Below are positions 15,581 through 19,702 of a stretch of 19,702 nt of DNA, piece by piece. The stretch comes from CAYWNA01 sp964459305. Lineage in GTDB: Bacteria; Planctomycetota; Planctomycetia; Pirellulales; Pirellulaceae. The notes beneath the pieces were generated by a model. It saw only the letters and a program-made list of their open reading frames with translations. It did not search any database and was not told the DNA's origin. The stretch covers positions 1-19,702 of the forward strand of contig CAYWNA010000252.1 of NCBI GenBank assembly GCA_964459305.1, given 5' to 3'. Positions within the stretch are counted from its first letter, which is position 1. Each line of letters begins with the position of its first letter. Position numbers and translations under genes: made by a program.

Positions 15581-15780
15581 GTGAGGTGTCCCGTATTAAT
15601 GGGCCTGTTTGGCTCCGAACCACCCGCAGAACCCCTGGAAAAAGCCAAGTCGGCGGCGATGTGCTCCCATTTTGTAGCCCATGGCGGTCAAATCGAGCCC
15701 GACCTACAAGTCGTCATCGACGCTTGGCCGACACTACCAGAATCGGTCAAAGCGGCATCGTGGCGATGATGCCTCATTGA
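15581..15780 (+). pseudogene. Decayed short planctomycete-type ORF with a frameshift
   Basis: One frame reads GLFGSEPPAEPLEKAKSAA then IEPDLQVVIDAWPTLPESVKA. The phrase DLxxVIDAWPxLPExVKAGIxAMV is one I recall from short conserved planctomycete ORFs, often near integrases. Here the frame breaks after VKA; the expected continuation GIVAMM is in the next frame, ending PH-stop at 15780. One missing G in the run at about 15753 explains the shift. No start or ribosome binding site is convincing. Probably a relic; family assignment is from memory. Confidence 0.35.
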
Positions 15781-16417
15781 GTGCTCTGGCCGTGGTAGGT
15801 GCACCCGGTCGGTCGCCTCGTGCGCGGCAATGGTCGCGCCCATCCTCGCGAGGCGTTCCCGCCTGTTGCCCCCCGACGGCTCTGGAAGTTTTGGAATCGC
15901 CCCCACCCCTTCCCGACTCGGTATGTCTAGGTGCATCTCATCAACAGTCCACGCGAAGGAATGCTATTGGCATTTGGGCGCGTCGGGCGATGTAACCCGA
16001 TCAGTTTCGCAAGAGCCCCTGAAGCGCGGAGGTGGGGGCGACCTGAGCACCCAAAGAACACGGGTCTTCCGCGTCCGAAACACCCATCGGCGCAGCCAGG
16101 CCAGACTGCGGATGTGATCATTTCTGCGATCTCGCAAATCAGATTGATGTCTCGTCGGCATGTCAGCTCGACACAGGCAAAGAGTCGCTTCACCTCAGGG
16201 AATAGCCGTCATTCGGCTGAGGGGCAAGAATTGCCGCCGAGGGTGTCTCAGACGTGTTGGCGTCTCCTCGTCGTCGCTCAAATGCGATGCGGCGACAGCA
16301 CTGCTGTCAGGGGCTATGACTTGGCCTGTAAGTGGATAGAAGGAATCGTTATAGTCTTGCCCCTCTTTCTTCTGGACTGCTGAGCCACCGACACCGTGAT
16401 TTCCATCCAAGGGCGGA
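15781..16417. other. No confident gene (about 640 bp)
   Basis: Both strands contain open frames (for example 15927-16193 minus and 15931-16383 plus), but none has a good ribosome binding site, domain or signal peptide. A short stretch, about 15970-16090, gives protein-like readings on opposite strands (FARAPEARRWGRPEHPKNTG on plus; GRGRPVFFGCSGRPHLRASG on minus). That suggests a dispersed repeat or a decayed gene more than a functional one. No terminator or RNA gene was recognised. Confidence 0.4.
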
Positions 16418-16475
16418 AGTGGGGATTGCCTACGGTACCGTTTCCCTTCGGCATGCGACGATGCCAATCCCACAT
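16418..16475. repeat. Imperfect palindrome before the beta-helix gene
   Basis: GTGGGGATTGCC (from 16419) faces GATGCCAATCCCAC (16460-16473) across about 30 nt; the arms pair with one bulge and one or two mismatches. It lies about 18 bp before the ATG at 16493 and would place a hairpin in the mRNA leader. It may be a further, degraded palindrome family. Confidence 0.4.
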
Positions 16476-16492
16476 GACGGGCGGGTGGAATC

Positions 16493-18529
16493 ATGAAATC
16501 TGCGTTTCGGAAATTGCTGCGTCCGTTCAGAAGTAGACACGCGACGCTCAGTCGTCGGCGACCAGCGAGTCGGACGCTCCGCTTGGAACTGCTCGAACAG
16601 CGAGTGGTGCTGGATGGTACGGCCTTCGTGGTCAGTAGCTTGGCGGATACCGTTGCTGATGACGGGTTCGCTACCCTGCGAGAAGCAATCCAGGCCGCCA
16701 ACACGGACGCCGCGGTGAACGAAGCGCCCGCCGGCAATGGTGCCGATACGATCACGTTTGCCGCCCACCTGTTCGCTTCCGGCCCACAGACGCTCACGCT
16801 CGCCGGCTCTGAATTGGCGATCACGGATGATCTAGCCATCACCGGTCCCGGCCGGGACTTGTTCACCGTCGACGCTGCTGGCAACAGCCGAGTCTTCCAC
16901 ATTGCCTCTGACGTGACTGCCGCGCTCACAGATTTGGCCATCACCGGCGGCGTGGGCGACGAGGGCGGCGGTATCTACACCGTCGGCACGTTGACAATCA
17001 GCAATGCGGCAATCCATGGCAACTCTGCCGACTACTTTGGTGGTGGTGGTGTTTTCATCGAATCTGGTGAATTGGTGATCACTAACACCGCAATCTTCGA
17101 TAACTCAACGGCTTCGTACGGTGGCGCGATCTGCAACCGCTCTGGCATAGTGACGCTCACCGGTGATACATTCTTTGGCAACTCGGCTCGCGAACGCGGC
17201 GGTGCCATTTACAATGGTGACGCCGGCACGGTACTGATTACTGATACCACGATTCTTCGTAATTTGGCACGTTCGGACGGCGGCGGTATTTCCAATTCCG
17301 GTGTACTCTCCCTTGCCGACGTTGCCATCCGCGATAATTCAGCGGGTTCGGATGGCGGAGGTGGCATCCTGAACTTCGCTGGCACACTCACGATCACTGA
17401 CACCACAATCTCCGGCAATTCGGCTGGCTCCCGTGGCGGGGGCATCATGAACTTCGTTCTGGCCGATATGACAACACTCACCAATGTGACGATTTCACAC
17501 AACGTCGCTGATTCGGTGGGTGGTGGCATCTTAAACGCCGGTAGTCTGAAGGTCACCGGCTCCACAATTTCTGGTAACTTCGCCGGCAGAGAGGGTGGTG
17601 GGATAAGAAATAGTGGCACCGTGACCGCCACGAACACCACGATTTCCGGCAACTCTGCCGGCTGGGACGGCTATTCCGGCACGGGAGGCGGTATCTACAA
17701 CCACGGTGATACACTGCGACCTCGCACTGTGATGCTAGATAGCACTACGATATTCGGAAACTCAGCTGGCAGAGGAGGCGGTATCTATAGCGTATACCAC
17801 GGCATCGTCACCCTCCACAACACGATCGTAGCAGATAACTCCCCAGGCAACACAACGTACCCGTACTACAACGATGTCCGCGGCGTCTTCGACGCGACGA
17901 GTTCACACAACCTTGTTGGGATCATCGATGGTTCGACGAATCTCGATAGCGATCCGAACACGTTGTACGGTACTGTCGACTCTCCGTTGGTCTCCATGTT
18001 GGACGTTCTGGCGGACTACGGCGGCCCCACGTTCACCCATGCCCTGCTGCCCGGCAGCCCCGCACTGGACGCCGGCAGCAACGAGCTTGCCGTAGCCGCC
18101 GGGTTGATTCAGGATCAGCGGAGTCTTGATCGCTTCGTAGACGCCAACGATGACGGCATCGCCACTGTAGACATCGGAGCGTATGAACAGCAGGTGGACT
18201 TCGGCGACGCGCCTTCGCCGTATCCGACGACGCTGGGCGAGGACGGGGCGAGGCATGTTGCCGTTGGTCCGTCATTGGGTCCCAACCGGGACAGCGAAGC
18301 CGATGGATCGCACTCTGCTGCTGCAGATGCTGATGACACGACCGGGACGCCCGATGATGAAGACGGCGCCACCTTCGGAGGTCCGATCATGGTGGGGCAG
18401 TTGGATGCCAACGTGACGGTGAACGTGCAGCATGCGCCCACCGGAGCTAAGCTGGACGTGTGGATCGACTTCAACGCAGACGGCAGTTGGGGGGGGCCTT
18501 CGAGCAAATCGCCGATAGCAAGCCAGTAG
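16493..18529 (+). CDS. Secreted LEPR-XLL-like beta-helix protein, N-terminal frame
   Basis: A 678-codon frame. The Arg-rich N-terminus contains RTLRLELLEQRVVLDG (about 28-42), like the planctomycete LEPR-XLL motif found at the start of giant secreted proteins. DGFATLREAIQAAN (about 58-71) opens a right-handed beta-helix, with about eight Gly-rich repeats of the type TLTITDTTISGNSAGxxGGGI up to about residue 460. The closing module has SPALDAGSN and DIGAYEQ. A GEVED-like domain follows (DFGDAPSPYPTTLGEDGARH, DDEDGA, LDVWIDFNADGSW) and is cut by a frame change at eight G (18489-18496); the last residues, GPSSKSPIASQ, are out-of-frame. Homology continues directly in 18460-19698, so the intact protein would be about 1068 aa. 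Surface or extracellular; a structural, adhesive or polysaccharide-binding role is inferred. The ribosome binding site is GGTGGA, closely spaced. Confidence 0.75.
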   Translation: MKSAFRKLLRPFRSRHATLSRRRPASRTLRLELLEQRVVLDGTAFVVSSLADTVADDGFATLREAIQAANTDAAVNEAPAGNGADTITFAAHLFASGPQTLTLAGSELAITDDLAITGPGRDLFTVDAAGNSRVFHIASDVTAALTDLAITGGVGDEGGGIYTVGTLTISNAAIHGNSADYFGGGGVFIESGELVITNTAIFDNSTASYGGAICNRSGIVTLTGDTFFGNSARERGGAIYNGDAGTVLITDTTILRNLARSDGGGISNSGVLSLADVAIRDNSAGSDGGGGILNFAGTLTITDTTISGNSAGSRGGGIMNFVLADMTTLTNVTISHNVADSVGGGILNAGSLKVTGSTISGNFAGREGGGIRNSGTVTATNTTISGNSAGWDGYSGTGGGIYNHGDTLRPRTVMLDSTTIFGNSAGRGGGIYSVYHGIVTLHNTIVADNSPGNTTYPYYNDVRGVFDATSSHNLVGIIDGSTNLDSDPNTLYGTVDSPLVSMLDVLADYGGPTFTHALLPGSPALDAGSNELAVAAGLIQDQRSLDRFVDANDDGIATVDIGAYEQQVDFGDAPSPYPTTLGEDGARHVAVGPSLGPNRDSEADGSHSAAADADDTTGTPDDEDGATFGGPIMVGQLDANVTVNVQHAPTGAKLDVWIDFNADGSWGGPSSKSPIASQ

Positions 18530-19698
18530 TTGAGGGCGACAACACGATCACGTTCGATGTTCCGAGTTGGGCCGTGGACGGTAGCACATACGCCCGCTTC
18601 CGGCTGAGCACCGCAGGAAACTTGGCTCCGACTGGCTTGGCCATCGACGGGGACGTGGAAGACTATGAGTTCGCCATCACGACTCCCTTGGCGGCGAGCG
18701 GTGTGTTCGGCCAGCAAGAGATAATCTCGGACGATGCCCAGGCGGCCTATTCGGTATCGGCGGCAGACGTGAACGGCGACGGGCACATGGACATCCTCTC
18801 CGCCTCAGGCGGCGACAACACAATCGCCTGGTACGAGAACGATGGCGCCCAGAACTTCACCAAACACATTATCTCGCAGACTGCTTCTAGAGCCTTCTGC
18901 ATTTCTGCGGCGGACGTGGACGGTGACGGCGATCTGGACGTGCTGTCTGCGTCAGAGTTGGACAACAAGATCGCCTGGTATGAGAACGACGGCACGCCAG
19001 GAGGATCGGGTGATTGGAAGGAGTATCCGATTTCCACGGATGTTCGACACACCAGATCGGTGTTTGCGGCAGACGTGGACGGCGACGGGGACATGGACGT
19101 TGTCTCCGCGGCGGGATCGGGCGATAAGATTGCCTGGTACGAGAACGACGGCACGTCGGTAGACTGGACGGAACATGTTATCTACACGAATGCTAGCACT
19201 GTCCTCACAGTGTTTGCAGCGGACGTAGACGGCGATGGTGACATCGATGTTCTTGCCACGTCCTACTACGACGACAAGGTGGCTTGGTACGAGAACGACG
19301 GCACACCGGTAGGCCCGGGTAATTGGACGGAGCATGCTATCTCCACGAATGCGATTACAGCCGATTCCGTGTTTGCCACGGACCTGGACGGTGATGGCGA
19401 CATGGATGTGCTTTCGGGGTCGCGCGACGACAAGAAGGTGGCTTGGTACGAGAACGATGGCACACCGGGAGGCTTGGGTGATTGGAGAGAGCATGCCATC
19501 GCCACGAACGTTGAGGAGCCCGCCTGGGTGTTTGCGGCGGATGTGGACGGCGACGGGGACATCGATGTCCTTTCCGCGTCGGACTTCGACGACAAAATCG
19601 CCTGGTACGAGAACGATGGCACACCGGGAGACGACGAAGAACCCTGGCCTGAGGAGCGTCTCCACGTTGTAAGATCGCAAGCGCGTCGTGTTGCGTAA
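18460..19698 (+). CDS. C-terminal frame of the beta-helix protein: GEVED end + VCBS repeats
   Basis: This frame continues the preceding gene from about 18497: GGAFEQIADSKPVVEGDNT, ITFDVPSWAVDGSTYARFRL and IDGDVEDYEFAI complete the GEVED-like domain. Its GTG start is not credible and it has no signal peptide. Then come six VCBS/FG-GAP-type repeats of about 50-54 residues with DVDGDGDxDVLSAS calcium-binding loops and KIAWYENDGTPGG. Repeat units recur every 150-160 bp. The sixth repeat breaks off at GTPGDDEEPW, and the last 20 or so residues (PEERLHVVRSQARRVA) do not match; such propellers usually need seven blades. It is either part of one protein restored by a single-G change in the G8 run, or a relic. 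Confidence 0.7.
   Translation: MDRLQRRRQLGGAFEQIADSKPVVEGDNTITFDVPSWAVDGSTYARFRLSTAGNLAPTGLAIDGDVEDYEFAITTPLAASGVFGQQEIISDDAQAAYSVSAADVNGDGHMDILSASGGDNTIAWYENDGAQNFTKHIISQTASRAFCISAADVDGDGDLDVLSASELDNKIAWYENDGTPGGSGDWKEYPISTDVRHTRSVFAADVDGDGDMDVVSAAGSGDKIAWYENDGTSVDWTEHVIYTNASTVLTVFAADVDGDGDIDVLATSYYDDKVAWYENDGTPVGPGNWTEHAISTNAITADSVFATDLDGDGDMDVLSGSRDDKKVAWYENDGTPGGLGDWREHAIATNVEEPAWVFAADVDGDGDIDVLSASDFDDKIAWYENDGTPGDDEEPWPEERLHVVRSQARRVA
18489..18496 (+). other. G8 homopolymer at the frame break
   Basis: Eight consecutive G follow TT in codons for DGSW. With nine G the frame becomes W-G-G-A-F-E-Q-I, joining the two halves of the GEVED-like domain. Such tracts are prone to slippage in replication, transcription or sequencing, so this may be a phase-variable switch, a transcriptional slippage site or a base-calling error. 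Confidence 0.7.
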
Positions 19699-19702
19699 GA
19701 GT

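Noticed and set aside
15927..16383. Genes on either strand in this stretch
   Set aside because: Protein-like readings occur on both strands over the same bases, starts and ribosome binding sites are poor, and no domain is recognised.
229..16475. CRISPR array
   Set aside because: Repeats are palindromic and isolated, with no regular direct-repeat/spacer spacing and no cas genes.
18489..18496. Programmed ribosomal -1 frameshift
   Set aside because: A poly-G run is not the usual X-XXY-YYZ slippery heptamer and no downstream pseudoknot was evident; replication or transcription slippage or base-calling error is more likely.

Overview
The window looks like accessory or lightly curated chromosome from a Planctomycetota bacterium, most likely a Pirellulales-type organism. 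The lineage call rests on protein style, not on a marker gene. The clues are an LEPR-XLL-like secreted protein with an Arg-rich N-terminus and a choice-of-anchor/beta-helix body, a small membrane protein opening with an FQFRLRSLFLFVTV-type motif, secreted PD40 + dihaem proteins resembling the alpha subunit of hydrazine synthase, a secreted WD40 propeller, and many palindromic repeats placed between genes. No rRNA, tRNA, CRISPR array or replication origin was seen.

Layout. 1-400: a hairpin cluster and a 130-bp palindromic MITE-like element. 396-611: the amino-terminal stump of a secreted pectate lyase. 650-1394: two small minus-strand hypothetical genes. 1592-2350: a secreted YdjY-like protein, preceded by a dyad/direct repeat. 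2606-3571: a secreted seven-repeat WD40 propeller, with copies of one palindrome family on both sides. 3747-12627, all minus strand: in transcription order, a two-domain esterase-like alpha/beta hydrolase, a disrupted hydrazine-synthase-alpha-like gene, and an intact LamG-containing paralogue. A 112-113-bp palindrome sits just 5' of each paralogue. 12851-13603: a second copy of the 130-bp element, directly upstream of a small membrane protein gene, then a convergent small membrane protein gene. 13808-15439: a complete IS4-family insertion sequence with a 20-bp perfect terminal inverted repeat. 15440-16490: about 1 kb with only decayed coding traces. 16493-19698: a large secreted beta-helix + GEVED-like + VCBS-repeat protein, split into two frames at a run of eight G.

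Working together: the minus-strand block may be one exported, periplasmic or surface function, with a deacetylase/esterase-like hydrolase and dihaem c-type-cytochrome-like propeller proteins. Its substrate cannot be read from the sequence. There is no sign of anammox genes, so the hydrazine-synthase resemblance is structural only.

Most noteworthy: (i) two gapless 130-bp copies of a non-coding element, about 82% identical by hand count, each flanked by an 8-bp direct duplication; this is good evidence for a transposable MITE family. (ii) Several unrelated palindrome families lie immediately 5' of start codons. (iii) A G8 tract exactly at the frame break of a surface-type protein. (iv) A hydrazine-synthase-like pseudogene whose two lesions can both be read against its intact neighbour. 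All calls come from reading the sequence; family names are from memory and were not searched.
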